A DNA stretch of 64,000 nt from Denitrobaculum tricleocarpae (GCF_007004665.1 NZ_ML660054.1:186001-250000); one strand, 5' to 3'; shown: positions 26,385 to 35,624, counted from the first letter of the stretch. Numbers and translations are program-made. The notes: generated by a model not told the origin, from the sequence alone.

Positions 26385-26858
26385 ATGAAACAGAAACTCG
26401 CGCTCCTGGTCATGGCCGGCGCCCTCGTCGGGTCCATGTCCTTCACGGTCCCGGTCACGGCCGAATCCGCATCAGTCGCTCAGCTCAAGCTGGAAACACA
26501 GCCGAAAAAGCCGGGAACCCCGACTCCGACACCGGTCAACCCCACCTTCAATTCCGGCATCAACTCGACGGCCCCAGGCGGTTACGCACCGGCTGCGCCT
26601 GTGGTCTTCCACTGCATGCCCGGATACAGCAAAACGAAGTATCTGAAGTATCAGGGCGGCTCACGCAAAGGCGGCCTGCATACCATGGAGTGCCGCTCGC
26701 CCATCTTCGAGTGCCCTGCGCCGAGCTCGGTCAGAACTGACAACGGTTCACCTGCGCAAGGCCATGGCAACACAATTAAGAAGGTCCCCGTTGGTGCCGG
26801 TGATTCCAACCGCTTCCGGATCGAATACACCTGTAACTACTACTGGCCGGAAGGCTAA
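26385..26858 (+). CDS. Exported protein of unknown function
   Basis: The 157-residue protein has a clear signal peptide (MKQKLALLVMAGALVGSMSFTVPVTAES). It then has a Lys/Pro/Thr linker (QPKKPGTPTPTPVNPT) and a compact domain with four cysteines, in FHCMPGYSKTKY, MECRSPIFECPAPSS and EYTCNYYWPEG. No family is recognised. It is followed by a strong terminator, so it is probably a monocistronic gene. The ATG at 26385 follows an ACGGAGAAG site. Confidence 0.7.
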   Translation: MKQKLALLVMAGALVGSMSFTVPVTAESASVAQLKLETQPKKPGTPTPTPVNPTFNSGINSTAPGGYAPAAPVVFHCMPGYSKTKYLKYQGGSRKGGLHTMECRSPIFECPAPSSVRTDNGSPAQGHGNTIKKVPVGAGDSNRFRIEYTCNYYWPEG

Positions 26859-26887
26859 AGCCCCGTCCTCCATTTCCCTCAACTCAT

Positions 26888-26922
26888 AACCGCTTCAGGC
26901 AACTGAAGCGGTTCCCTTTTTT
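26888..26922 (+). terminator. Intrinsic terminator after the exported 157-residue protein
   Basis: AACCGCTTCAG (26888-26898) and CTGAAGCGGTT (26903-26913) form a perfect 11-bp stem with a GCAA tetraloop, followed by cccTTTTTT. It is 30 bases after the stop codon at 26858. Confidence 0.92.
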
Positions 26923-26948
26923 CCACGCCGCGTGCAAGGTCACTTCAA

Positions 26949-27164
26949 GTGCTGCACAGAACGCTCCTCCTCTTCTTCATCTGCCTGACCGCGGTCACCG
27001 CAGTCACACCGGCCCGGGCGCGCTTCTACTGGGATGGCACTCCGGTCTTCTCCGCGCTGGAGACATGGGAGATCATCCTCGTCGGGATCATCCTCCTGGC
27101 CCTCACCGGCGCATTCCTTTTCATCCTCGTGAAGCTGATAAACTTCTTCTTTGCTAAAAAATGA
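26949..27164 (+). CDS. Small membrane protein with signal peptide
   Basis: The 71-residue protein has an N-terminal signal or anchor (TLLLFFICLTAVTAVTPARA), a short external stretch (FYWDGTPVFSALETW) and one strong membrane helix (IILVGIILLALTGAFLFILVKLI) ending FFFAKK. No family is recognised. Its stop overlaps the start of the next gene by 4 bases (ATGA), so the two are translationally coupled. Confidence 0.6.
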   Translation: MLHRTLLLFFICLTAVTAVTPARARFYWDGTPVFSALETWEIILVGIILLALTGAFLFILVKLINFFFAKK

Positions 27165-27544
27165 TCGAACCCGGTCGCAAGAGGATCCGGTTTGCGGTGG
27201 TGCTCAAGCGCCTTCTCGCCGGTCTCGCGCTGACAGTTTTCCTTCTGAGTTTCACGACACAGCTCTACGGCAATCTCTTTTGGATGCTGGAGGGTACGGG
27301 TTCGTTTTTTATCCCGGCCGAGAGCGACATCTGGAGTTTTGAGGTCACGAGGAATAACCCCGGGTCCGGAAGCTGGTGGCTGTTCGCCAGGGATCACCAA
27401 CACTATTTCGCCCTCTCGGCAGAACGGCCGGAATACATCTACATTCGGCGGGACAACAGCTGCGATGCGTTCGATGCTCTCAAGCTCGAGACCTGGTGCA
27501 CCGCGCGTGCCAGTCCCCTCCCCGGCACGCAGGCGGGCAAATAG
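27161..27544 (+). CDS. Predicted inner-membrane/periplasmic protein, unknown function
   Basis: The 127-residue protein has one N-terminal membrane helix (LLAGLALTVFLLSFTTQLYG) and a probably periplasmic remainder with two cysteines (NSCDAFDALKLETWCTAR). It starts with an ATGA overlap on the preceding small membrane protein gene, so the two probably work together. No family is recognised. Confidence 0.6.
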   Translation: MIEPGRKRIRFAVVLKRLLAGLALTVFLLSFTTQLYGNLFWMLEGTGSFFIPAESDIWSFEVTRNNPGSGSWWLFARDHQHYFALSAERPEYIYIRRDNSCDAFDALKLETWCTARASPLPGTQAGK

Positions 27545-27629
27545 CCGCGCGACAGCCGTTCTTCGGCACGGCCGATTTCTCCGGCCTATGCCTGAAGCAC
27601 GGAGTGTTTCCGTCTGGATGTGATCCGGT

Positions 27630-28763
27630 CTAGAGATAGCTCATCAGATTGAGCGACGATCCGGAAGCTGACGGTCCGCCCAGCCCGGCAAAGAGCTGCG
27701 ACATGGCCTGCGAACTCTCGAAGTTCTGCTTCAGGGTCACGTAATACTCCGGACTGAATCCGGCGGCCTCGCGCTCTTCCGCGCTCATGGTCTGATACTG
27801 TGCGATCAGGTTCTTTGAGAAGGCGGTCGGATCGTTGGTCGGACCGGAGGACCTGAAGGCATCCTGCACCGTCTTACCGACCCGTGTCTGCAATTCCTCC
27901 TTCGCGGACAGAACCTCGCGGCTGCTGAAACTGCCATCCCGGTTCAGCGAAATGGCGGAGAGGGCACGATTGCCGAAACCGGAGAGGTCGACGGCTTTCC
28001 CGCGCGCCGGGTCACCGCTGAAGATCAGCCGTTTTCCCTCCGCGTCCGCGGCTTTGTACTGCTTATCCAGCGCGCGGCGGGCATCGGAGGTCACATCGGC
28101 GAAACTCCGCTCGATGATCGCTTCGCCCTTCGCGGCACGCATCAGATAATTGTCAACCGGATCATTCTCGATACCGCTGGGAACCCGCTCCGGATTGGCT
28201 TCCAGCTGACCAAGCGCTTCCTTTACCGCCGCCAGCTGTTTCTGAAAAGGTCCGGATGCCCGCTCTTCCGGTCCCGCCGAATTCAGATAGTCCAGCGCGA
28301 GATCATAAAGCTCCTTCACGTTCCCGGTGACGCCGACCACCGCGAGGCCGCCGGCCATGGTAACGTCAAAGCGGCGCTGAAGCTCGAGTTTGGCGGCCTT
28401 CTGCTGATCGGTTGGAAACTGAAGTCCCGAATTGGTGGCCACCGCAAAGAGCTCACGGCGATCGAACCTGGAAAGATCCACGTCCAGCTTACCGTCTTTC
28501 AGCGGCGAGCTCTTTCCGGTGTCCGCCAGCAGCTTTTTCATACTGGCCTGGGCGTCTTCCGCAATCGTTGCGCCGGCTTTCTCGCTCAGGCCGGCCCGGG
28601 CCGCGTCCGAGAGCAAAATGCTGTCGCCACGCGCCTGCGCCGCAGCCGCGTTCGCGGCCCGCGCAGTACCGGCCTGAGCCGCGCTCGCAGCCGAGGACTG
28701 CGCCGGGACGTTCTGATAGTTCGTGTAGTGCGCCAATGCGAGACTTGGGTTGCCATTGATCAC
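27630..28763 (-). CDS. Uncharacterised Ala-rich soluble protein
   Basis: The 377-residue protein has no signal peptide or membrane segment. The N-terminal 60 residues are Ala/Gln/Ser rich and probably disordered; the segment DSILLSDAARAGLSEKAG resembles linker motifs seen in flagellum-associated proteins such as FlgM. The rest is mainly helical. One stretch, ISLNRDGSFSSREVLSAKEEL, resembles an EF-hand-like loop. I cannot name a family. It is monocistronic and followed by about 600 bases without genes on its upstream side. Confidence 0.65.
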   Translation of the reverse strand: MINGNPSLALAHYTNYQNVPAQSSAASAAQAGTARAANAAAAQARGDSILLSDAARAGLSEKAGATIAEDAQASMKKLLADTGKSSPLKDGKLDVDLSRFDRRELFAVATNSGLQFPTDQQKAAKLELQRRFDVTMAGGLAVVGVTGNVKELYDLALDYLNSAGPEERASGPFQKQLAAVKEALGQLEANPERVPSGIENDPVDNYLMRAAKGEAIIERSFADVTSDARRALDKQYKAADAEGKRLIFSGDPARGKAVDLSGFGNRALSAISLNRDGSFSSREVLSAKEELQTRVGKTVQDAFRSSGPTNDPTAFSKNLIAQYQTMSAEEREAAGFSPEYYVTLKQNFESSQAMSQLFAGLGGPSASGSSLNLMSYL

Positions 28764-29368
28764 GCGCCGGACTCCGGAAGACAGTTGGGACTACTCCCTC
28801 ACAAGCAAATCCCGTGCCGGACATTTTCGGCTCATCACTATAAAAATGCGGCAGTTACGGACTTCATCCGGGTCAAAATTTCCTAACTCGGTAAAATCTT
28901 CCCGGCAGAATTTTCTTGCAGTCATCCTCCGTCGGTTAGAGCGTTAAAGTGCATTACTTCTTCAGTCGGAGCGTCCCGGCACCTTCGAGTAATCTGAGCC
29001 CAGGTAGAACAAGGTTTCAGATCACGTCGTAAGCGCATCGCTTCCCTGTTACATCGTCAAATGCAGAGATCGGCTAAGTTGGCCTAAGCCCCATAGATTT
29101 AAACTTCTTCGCTGCCTCCGGCTTAAGCCGCAACACAGCAGTATGTGTTCAGAACCAGACCGTTTCATGAACTGAGAGACTAAGAAAAACTGAAATCAAC
29201 CGTCCAAGTTCGCCGTTCACGTTTCCCATCAGTCTGCCACTCCCCTCAAGACTCGTTTTATTAGAACTATGAGACATTTTTCTCTTTTTGAGAGTTTTTT
29301 TCTTGCTGATAAATTTCAATCGTGGTTAGAATACAACCTATCATGGTTAACACGTCTTGGAGGATGAA
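28764..29368. other. Non-coding stretch upstream of the RTX gene
   Basis: About 600 bases hold no supported gene. GC content falls towards the RTX gene, and 29255-29345 is AT-rich with T tracts (for example gagagtttttttcttgctgat), suggesting the RTX promoter. GGAGG lies just before the RTX start. No clear operator or small RNA was identified. Confidence 0.45.
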
Positions 29369-30007
29369 ATGGCTTACATGCCACTGACAGAAGGAAACGA
29401 TGTTTACGTCTCCGACCTCGTACCAACTGGCGGGGAAACCGGGAACCGAATCGATGGGTTCGGTGGAAACGATACAATTACCGGTAATCAATACAATGAT
29501 CAAATTCACGGCGGAGACGGAAACGACTTTATTAATGGCGCCGGCGGCAATGATATTCTGCTTGGAAATGACGGGGACGACACGATAATCGGCGGATCAG
29601 GTGATGATTTGATTGTCGGTGATGGCTTATCCTCGGAAATCGGCAACGACACGCTCGACGGCGGCGCAGGTTCGGATCAAATGTTCGGCGGGGCCGGCAA
29701 TGACGAATACCGGTTTCGGTTCGGTGACGGTGGCGTGGACACCATAAATGACGCAAATTTCGCTTCCGGAAACCCTGGAACCGGCGGTGGAATTGATACT
29801 CTGTGGATGATGGACACTTTAGGGGCGAACATCCAATTCTACCAATTCGGCAATGATTTGCGTGTCACTGATGCCCTTGATACGTCAGACGGTACGATCG
29901 ACGAAGGCGTTATCATCGAAGATTTTTTCCTGGGAGGTAACAATCTCGTCGAGTTTGTATACGGCAGTGATGGCGTCGGATGGGATTTGACTGGCTTAGT
30001 CGCTTAA
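29369..30007 (+). CDS. Small RTX-repeat (haemolysin-type calcium-binding) protein
   Basis: This 212-residue protein has no N-terminal signal. Residues about 25-120 contain RTX nonapeptides of the type GGxGxDxux: GFGGNDTI, GGDGNDFI, GAGGNDIL, GNDGDDTI, GGSGDDLI, GGAGSDQM and GGAGNDEY. These bind calcium after secretion. Residues about 140-210 resemble the conserved region that follows RTX repeats (IQFYQFGNDLRVT... VIIEDFFLGGNNLVEFVYGSDG) and should hold the C-terminal secretion signal. No enzyme or adhesin domain is visible, so the protein is nearly all repeat. An ATG at 29369 follows GGAGG. It is the probable substrate of the transporter at 30980. Confidence 0.88.
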   Translation: MAYMPLTEGNDVYVSDLVPTGGETGNRIDGFGGNDTITGNQYNDQIHGGDGNDFINGAGGNDILLGNDGDDTIIGGSGDDLIVGDGLSSEIGNDTLDGGAGSDQMFGGAGNDEYRFRFGDGGVDTINDANFASGNPGTGGGIDTLWMMDTLGANIQFYQFGNDLRVTDALDTSDGTIDEGVIIEDFFLGGNNLVEFVYGSDGVGWDLTGLVA

Positions 30008-30025
30008 CTCAAAAAAACCACACTG

Positions 30026-30059
30026 GGCCCACATGAAGCATAACGACTTCGTGTGGGCC
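30026..30059 (+). terminator. Hairpin after the RTX gene
   Basis: GGCCCACATGAAG (30026-30038) pairs with CTTCGTGTGGGCC (30047-30059) with one T-G wobble. It is 18 bases after the RTX stop. There is no T run after it; an A run precedes it, which would act as a T run in the opposite direction. Confidence 0.6.
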
Positions 30060-30166
30060 GTAGCGGACGAAGTCAATCGCATAAAGAATATCACAGTTTT
30101 ACAATTTTTAATTGCTCTCACTCACTGAGAACAGAAGCAATAAACTTGAGTTCATGGGGATCCAAA

Positions 30167-30832
30167 ATGTTAGTGATCACAATCGCTCTTGCATTACTCG
30201 ATCCACAACCAATAAACGATAATCTTATTTTTTTCTCACAAGAAAGCAAGGTAAAGACAGCCTCGAGCCCAACGGCATTGGCCGATCAGAAAGTAAGGTT
30301 TGCACGAGTATCGGAAACTGTTCCGGCCGAGGCGGTCCGAAGACAGCATGAAGCCCGGAGAATCTTGGCAGGATGGCCGGCGGCGGAACACCTGCAGCAG
30401 ATTGCCAAGCAAAAAGCGATTGAAGCACGCGTGGTCTATCAGGTGGATGGCAAGATTGTAGCGATCCACTATCGCAACCAGACCGGGCTATTAACTTCTC
30501 ATTCTGATCGCGACGACCGACTTCGGTTGATGAAGGAGGCAGCCCTCCGCGGGCTGAAGCGAGAGATGTTGGATGATTTCATGGATATCAGAACGTCGCA
30601 TGCTCTTAGGCGGAAATACGGTCCCGGTTTAACGATGACCCGTTATGAAACCGGCCAAGCGCCGACTGCGGGCATGTTGCACGCGGAGATTTTTAGCAAT
30701 CCCTCCGAGATCACACTCACTACGAAAACTCCTAGAGTCAGTCTCGACACTGAAACACTGGAGAAGCATGAGAGGGTTCGTATTTCGCAAGCCTCTCGAT
30801 TGAGATCGCTTCGCAATTCACCACACCCCTAG
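30167..30832 (+). CDS. Unrecognised protein between RTX gene and type I secretion genes
   Basis: The 221-residue protein has a short hydrophobic N-terminus (MLVITIALALLDPQP), which is not a clear signal peptide. The remainder is charged: helical segments ALADQKVRFARVSETVPAEAVRRQHEARRIL, then VVYQVDGKIVAIHYRNQTG, MKEAALRGLKREMLDDFMDIRTSHALRRKYGPGL. I do not recognise a family. It lies between a likely secreted RTX protein and its likely exporter, so a role in that export or its control is inferred from position only. GC content matches the flanking low-GC module. Confidence 0.6.
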   Translation: MLVITIALALLDPQPINDNLIFFSQESKVKTASSPTALADQKVRFARVSETVPAEAVRRQHEARRILAGWPAAEHLQQIAKQKAIEARVVYQVDGKIVAIHYRNQTGLLTSHSDRDDRLRLMKEAALRGLKREMLDDFMDIRTSHALRRKYGPGLTMTRYETGQAPTAGMLHAEIFSNPSEITLTTKTPRVSLDTETLEKHERVRISQASRLRSLRNSPHP

Positions 30833-30979
30833 AGAATATGCGTTCAGCAGGTTTGGAGACTTGACGGGAAGGGCTATCCGCCAAGCCAGAGAGAGACAAT
30901 CGGGACCGGTGGCCCAAAAGCGTTCCTCGTCGTCACTCGACCGATCTATCTCAAGAAACAAGGGAGATGATACAACACA

Positions 30980-32638
30980 GTGGAACCGATTGGGATCGTT
31001 GCTGGACAACTTTGGCGCCCCCTGTTGCTGGTTGCCGGCTTTAGCTTTTTCATCAATATACTGATCCTTACCCTACCCCTTTATATGCTGCAGCTGTTTG
31101 ATCGGGTCATCCCGACCCAGCACTTGGACACACTCTTCTTCCTCACGCTGATTGCCGCCATCGCAATCGTTGGCTACGCCATCCTTGAAGCTGTGAGATC
31201 TTGCTGCCTGGTCCGCACCGGCGCCTGGGTTGCAGAACGTCTCAAACCCAGCATCCTATCGGCTTGCCTGCGTTCACGAGCGACCGGCATGGATGTTGGT
31301 AAGCGGCCGCTGGAGGAAGCGGATATGCTCAAGAGTGTCCTTGCAAGTCCCGCAATCATCGCTCTCATTGATCTGCCGTGGTTTCCCCTCTTTATAGCAA
31401 TCATCTGGATGGTACATCCAACTCTCGGCTTCGCCGCCGCTCTGGCCTCCATTGTCATGATTGCGATTACACTTATCGCTCACTTCGCGATCCGTCAGCG
31501 ATCTCGTGACGCCCGTCATGCCAGCACGGCAGGCAACCGCTATGCCAGCGGCGCAATTCAGGCCTCTTCCTCGATCATTGCGATGGCTATGTGGCCCGAC
31601 ATCCTGAAGACCTGGCAGCAACGCAGCGGTGCAGGAAACCAGGAGCACGCAAGCAGTGACGAACTGAACGCGATCTTTTCTGCCGCCGCGAAAAGCGTTC
31701 GCGTGCTTATCCAGATCGCTATTCTCGGACTTGGCACCTACCTCGCCGTGCTGGGCGAGATCACCATGGGCGCGATCATCGCAGTTTCAATTATGCTCGC
31801 CCGTGCGCTCGCGCCGATCGACGCCATTGTCGCAGGTTGGAAGCAACTGGTTCACGCCCGCGAAGCCCTGAACTATCTCAGGCAGTTTCTTAGATACGCC
31901 GCGACGCCAGAGTGTAACATCGCCCTTCCCCCGCCGCGCGGCGCCATTTCGGCTCAGAATGCGACGCTTGCGCTTCCCGGATCGCATCGCGCCCTTCTCA
32001 ATCAGATCAGTTTCTCGGTCGCGCCCGGTGAAACGCTTGCGGTTATCGGTGAATCAGGTGCAGGTAAATCTACTCTATGCAAGGCATTGCTCGGGTATTT
32101 TCCATTGACGGCAGGCTACATCCGAATAGATGGCGCCGATGTGCGCGATTGGCGTGCTAAGGACTTAGGGCCCTGCGTTGGCTACTTGCCGCAACGCTGC
32201 GAGTTTTTGCCGGGTACGATCAAGGAGAACATCGCGCGCTTCCGCTCGACATGCGATGAATCAGTGATCGAGGCGGCCCAGCTAGCGGGAATTCACAGTA
32301 TGATCCTCGAACTGCCGCAGGGTTATGACACTTTGGTCTCGGCCGACGGGGCACCGTTGTCGGGTGGGCAGCAACAGCGCATTGGACTAGCCCGTGCTTT
32401 GTATCAGCGGCCGCAAGTGCTCGTGCTCGACGAACCTAACGCGAATCTCGATGGATCCGGCGCAGAGGCTTTATTCAGAGCTTTGCAGGCCGCCAGGGAA
32501 TGGGGCGCAACCACTATTATGGTTGTGCATAGCCAAGCAATGCTGAAAGGAGTCGACAAAATCATCGCCTTGCGTAACGGGCGGGTCGAAGCCTTCGGCC
32601 ACACGGCAGCCGTTATGGAAAGATTAACCCCGGCATGA
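30980..32638 (+). CDS. Type I secretion ABC transporter (PrtD-type)
   Basis: This 552-residue inner-membrane ATPase exports RTX-type substrates in one step with a membrane fusion protein and TolC. The membrane domain covers about residues 10-290, with several helices (SFFINILILTLPLYMLQLFDRVIP is the PrtD/HlyB family start). The nucleotide-binding domain has Walker A GESGAGKST, signature LSGGQQQR, Walker B VLVLDEPNANLD and the switch His in MVVHS. It lacks an N-terminal peptidase, as in PrtD. It starts with GTG at 30980 after AGGGAGATGA, and ends overlapping the fusion protein gene by 4 bases. Confidence 0.93.
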   Translation: MEPIGIVAGQLWRPLLLVAGFSFFINILILTLPLYMLQLFDRVIPTQHLDTLFFLTLIAAIAIVGYAILEAVRSCCLVRTGAWVAERLKPSILSACLRSRATGMDVGKRPLEEADMLKSVLASPAIIALIDLPWFPLFIAIIWMVHPTLGFAAALASIVMIAITLIAHFAIRQRSRDARHASTAGNRYASGAIQASSSIIAMAMWPDILKTWQQRSGAGNQEHASSDELNAIFSAAAKSVRVLIQIAILGLGTYLAVLGEITMGAIIAVSIMLARALAPIDAIVAGWKQLVHAREALNYLRQFLRYAATPECNIALPPPRGAISAQNATLALPGSHRALLNQISFSVAPGETLAVIGESGAGKSTLCKALLGYFPLTAGYIRIDGADVRDWRAKDLGPCVGYLPQRCEFLPGTIKENIARFRSTCDESVIEAAQLAGIHSMILELPQGYDTLVSADGAPLSGGQQQRIGLARALYQRPQVLVLDEPNANLDGSGAEALFRALQAAREWGATTIMVVHSQAMLKGVDKIIALRNGRVEAFGHTAAVMERLTPA

Positions 32639-33978
32639 CGAACCAGATAACTGTCGCCCCAGTGAGTGCGACATCCGATGAAACGCTGTTGAAGGACAGT
32701 CTCCGGCCGATCGTGTCCGTCGGCGTGATCGCCATTTTGCTTTTCTTCGGCCTGTTTGGCGGATGGGCTACGTTTGCGCCCTTAGCGCGGGGCACGCTCG
32801 CCCCCGGCATTGTCAGCCCTGACGGCAGCAGGCGTACGGTTCAGCATTACGAAGGCGGCATTATCCAAGAGCTTCGGGTGCGCGAAGGGCAACGTGTGGC
32901 GAAAGGCGATACTGTCGCAGTTCTACAGCAGATCCGCGTGCGATCTGAACACGCAACCTTTGAGAGTCAGCTTTTTACCCTTTTGGCCGAGCAGAGCCGA
33001 CTATTGGCGGAACAGGCAAGTCGAGCATTTATTACGCATGACCCACGCTTGATGACCAACGCCAGCGACCCCGAGCAGGAAGAGGCTATGTCAGCCCAAG
33101 AGGCGGTCTTCAAAGCGCGGCGAAGTGCCCTTGAAAATCAACAGAGCATTCTGCGTCAGCGGATAAAGCAATACGAACAGCAAATTGAAGGTTTCAACAT
33201 CCAAAACGACAGTCTTGATCGGCAAGAGGTTCTGATCAGGGAAGAGATCGCGGGGGTGCAAGCCTTGTTTGACAAAGGACTTGAACGCAAGCCGCGTCTA
33301 CTGGCACTGCAGAGAACACAGGCCCAAATCGACGGTGCACGAGGAGAAAACCTCGCTGGAATCGCACGCGCAAGCTCGGCAATTGGCGAAGCTGAACTTG
33401 AAATCACTCGCCTCAAGGCTGAACGTCTCGATGAAGTCAACAACAGTCTGGCCGACCTCCGGGTCAGAATTGCTGAGATTGAGCAGAGCCTCGACAGGAC
33501 GGCGGACGAGTTGGAGCGAACTGTTATCAAAGCGCCGGTGGATGGAAGCGTTATAAATCTTAAGTTCAAGACAATCGGCGGGGTCGTAAAAGCGGGCGAG
33601 GCCATTCTTGATATCGTACCGGCGCGCGAGCTCTTGGTAATCGATGCCCGCATTCCTCCGCTTGACATCGATGCTGTGCATCCGGGTCTAGGTGCTGAGA
33701 TTATCTTGTCGGCTTATCCACGCCGTTCCACACCGAGCATAAGAGGTAAGGTTGAATGGATTTCGGCCGGCATCATGGAAGACGAAGACTCGGAAGAAAC
33801 ATATTATTCGGCTCGAGTTATCGTCGAGCGGGACGCCATCTCGGAGTTACCCGAGAAAATTGTTCTTTATCCCGGCATGCCAACGGAGGTGATGATTATA
33901 TCGGGCGAGCGGACCGCTCTAGACTACCTTCTAGAACCTTTGATGTCATCATTTCGCAGAAGCTTCACGGAAGGCTAA
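32635..33978 (+). CDS. Type I secretion membrane fusion protein (HlyD/PrtE family)
   Basis: The 447-residue protein bridges the ABC transporter and an outer-membrane TolC channel. It has one N-terminal membrane helix (VSVGVIAILLFFGLFGGWATFAPL), a lipoyl-like half RRTVQHYEGGIIQELRVREGQRVAKGD, a long coiled-coil with many Glu/Gln/Arg (about residues 100-290), and the C-terminal beta-barrel with VDGSVINLKFKTIGGVVKAGE. The ATGA overlap with the ABC gene shows coupling. No tolC gene follows in the window, so an outer-membrane partner must be encoded elsewhere. Confidence 0.93.
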   Translation: MTNQITVAPVSATSDETLLKDSLRPIVSVGVIAILLFFGLFGGWATFAPLARGTLAPGIVSPDGSRRTVQHYEGGIIQELRVREGQRVAKGDTVAVLQQIRVRSEHATFESQLFTLLAEQSRLLAEQASRAFITHDPRLMTNASDPEQEEAMSAQEAVFKARRSALENQQSILRQRIKQYEQQIEGFNIQNDSLDRQEVLIREEIAGVQALFDKGLERKPRLLALQRTQAQIDGARGENLAGIARASSAIGEAELEITRLKAERLDEVNNSLADLRVRIAEIEQSLDRTADELERTVIKAPVDGSVINLKFKTIGGVVKAGEAILDIVPARELLVIDARIPPLDIDAVHPGLGAEIILSAYPRRSTPSIRGKVEWISAGIMEDEDSEETYYSARVIVERDAISELPEKIVLYPGMPTEVMIISGERTALDYLLEPLMSSFRRSFTEG

Positions 33979-34005
33979 CTCGGGCGACGTTTAGCCGCAG
34001 CCTTT

Positions 34006-34527
34006 TTATGGATGCGCCAAGGCACGCGAATCCGAATCGGGCACAACGATCAATTTGCGGTCTTCACCTGCCAGGCCGACGAGCAGGCGCTTGTCGTTTT
34101 CATCGAACTTGAAGACGCCGTACTTGGCGTTTTCATAGAATTTCGCATGGCCTTCCTGAAACAGGAAAGAGTCCGGAACAATCGTGATCCTGCTGTATTC
34201 CTTGTGGAACCGCAGCAGCCGTTCCCCCGCCTGCAGCTCCTCGCCTGCATGAAAGCGGACAAACTTCGCGACATTATCGGCATCGGGCTTGATCACCATG
34301 TACCCGCGCTTCTGCTGTCCCTCCATCTGTGCCTTCACCGGCTCGGCACGCTCGACCGCGTAGCGCAGGTTCATGTAATCCCCCTGCATCAGTGATCGGG
34401 GATCGACCGGCGCCAGCTCCAGCAGAAGAATCTCGCCCTTGTCGAGAATTTGCTCTTTTTCGTAGATCCCGTAGTTCAGCGCGCCGAAGATCAGAACCGC
34501 GAGGCCGATCATAATTTTGCTTCTCAT
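34006..34527 (-). CDS. GDYXXLXY family membrane-anchored protein
   Basis: The 173-residue protein starts with one membrane helix (KIMIGLAVLIFGALNYGIY). The family motif is present as MQGDYMNLRY. The rest is a periplasmic or cytosolic beta domain (RGYMVIKPDADNVAKFVRF). Biochemical function is unknown. The start overlaps the DUF4401 gene by 4 bases, and genes with DUF4401 and DUF2157 upstream are the known arrangement for this family. Confidence 0.88.
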   Translation of the reverse strand: MRSKIMIGLAVLIFGALNYGIYEKEQILDKGEILLLELAPVDPRSLMQGDYMNLRYAVERAEPVKAQMEGQQKRGYMVIKPDADNVAKFVRFHAGEELQAGERLLRFHKEYSRITIVPDSFLFQEGHAKFYENAKYGVFKFDENDKRLLVGLAGEDRKLIVVPDSDSRALAHP

Positions 34528-35624
34528 GCCGTATCTCCCTGGTCCAGTTTTCTGAAGTGCAAGTAAAAGCGCGCGGCGAGTAGCAACAGACCGCTGCCCA
34601 CCAGCACGCCCGACTTCTGCAGCAGGGAAACATCCAGTTCGTAGTAATAGTGATAGAGGAAAAGCGGCAGCAGCAACGCGCCCATGGCGATCATGATCTT
34701 CTCGTGTTTACCGTAGCCCAGCACCATCAGCAGAATGGCGAGCGTAATACCGGGCGCGGCAATCGCGCCGAGCGCCGCGGCGCCCAAGCAGGCCAGTATC
34801 AGAGCTTCGGACTTGAGTTTCGCCGGGCCGCCCGCGATCCAGGCGATGGCCGCGATCAGCGCCCCCGCAAAGAGCAGGCTCATAAAGAGCGGACGGATGA
34901 CCTCTTCCTCCATCGCATAGGCAAACTCGAAGCGGGAAACCAGGAACAGGGCCGCCACGCACAGCGAGCAGAAGAGCGCGTATTTGACCGGAACGAAGTC
35001 ACGCCTGATTTTCCCGCTCCAGGTCAGCAGCGCCGCCAGCAGCACTTCGCAAAAGACAAAAAGATTGAAGAAGATCTCCCTGGACTCGGGCAGCTCCTCG
35101 ACAAACGCGACATTCAGATGGATCGAAAAAAGCACCGCGAAGCTGGAGAGGAACCGGTCCACCGACATCCGGTAGACATAGTAGGTCGCAACAGTGATGC
35201 CGAGGGTTGCCAGAGTGCCGGCCCAGCCCGACTCAAAGATCATCACAAGGGCGAAGACAAAAAGCGACTTGCCGGTCGCCATGAAAGCGAAAGACGACTG
35301 CATCATAAAGCTCTGCCTGATCGTGGCGCCGTTCCCGCTGAATTTCTGCAGGACGATGGCAAGCGCGACAAACGCCAGGCCGATAATCAGAAAGTCCTCG
35401 TTCTCATCGACGGACAGTCCGAGCGCGACCAGACCGATCAGGCAGATCGACGCGATGAAGGCGCCCACGCCGACCAGCGCCCGGATATAGAGCGGCAATT
35501 CCGTTTCCTGCTGCTGCGCGAGCACAAAGCTCTCCAGTTCCTGATCCCCGCTCTCGACGAAACCCTTTGCCGAGAGCGCCCGTAAAAGATCGGAGGCGCT
35601 GTAAGATGTCATGTATCTAGACAT
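34524..35624 (-). CDS. DUF4401-domain membrane protein
   Basis: This 366-residue protein has a cytosolic N-terminal segment (ASDLLRALSAKGFVESGDQELE) and about ten membrane helices, starting with LYIRALVGVGAFIASICLIGLVALGL. The pattern and position (DUF2157 upstream, GDYXXLXY downstream, all overlapping by 4-8 bases) match the DUF4401 family. Function unknown; the three proteins probably form one membrane complex. Confidence 0.85.
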   Translation of the reverse strand: MSRYMTSYSASDLLRALSAKGFVESGDQELESFVLAQQQETELPLYIRALVGVGAFIASICLIGLVALGLSVDENEDFLIIGLAFVALAIVLQKFSGNGATIRQSFMMQSSFAFMATGKSLFVFALVMIFESGWAGTLATLGITVATYYVYRMSVDRFLSSFAVLFSIHLNVAFVEELPESREIFFNLFVFCEVLLAALLTWSGKIRRDFVPVKYALFCSLCVAALFLVSRFEFAYAMEEEVIRPLFMSLLFAGALIAAIAWIAGGPAKLKSEALILACLGAAALGAIAAPGITLAILLMVLGYGKHEKIMIAMGALLLPLFLYHYYYELDVSLLQKSGVLVGSGLLLLAARFYLHFRKLDQGDTA

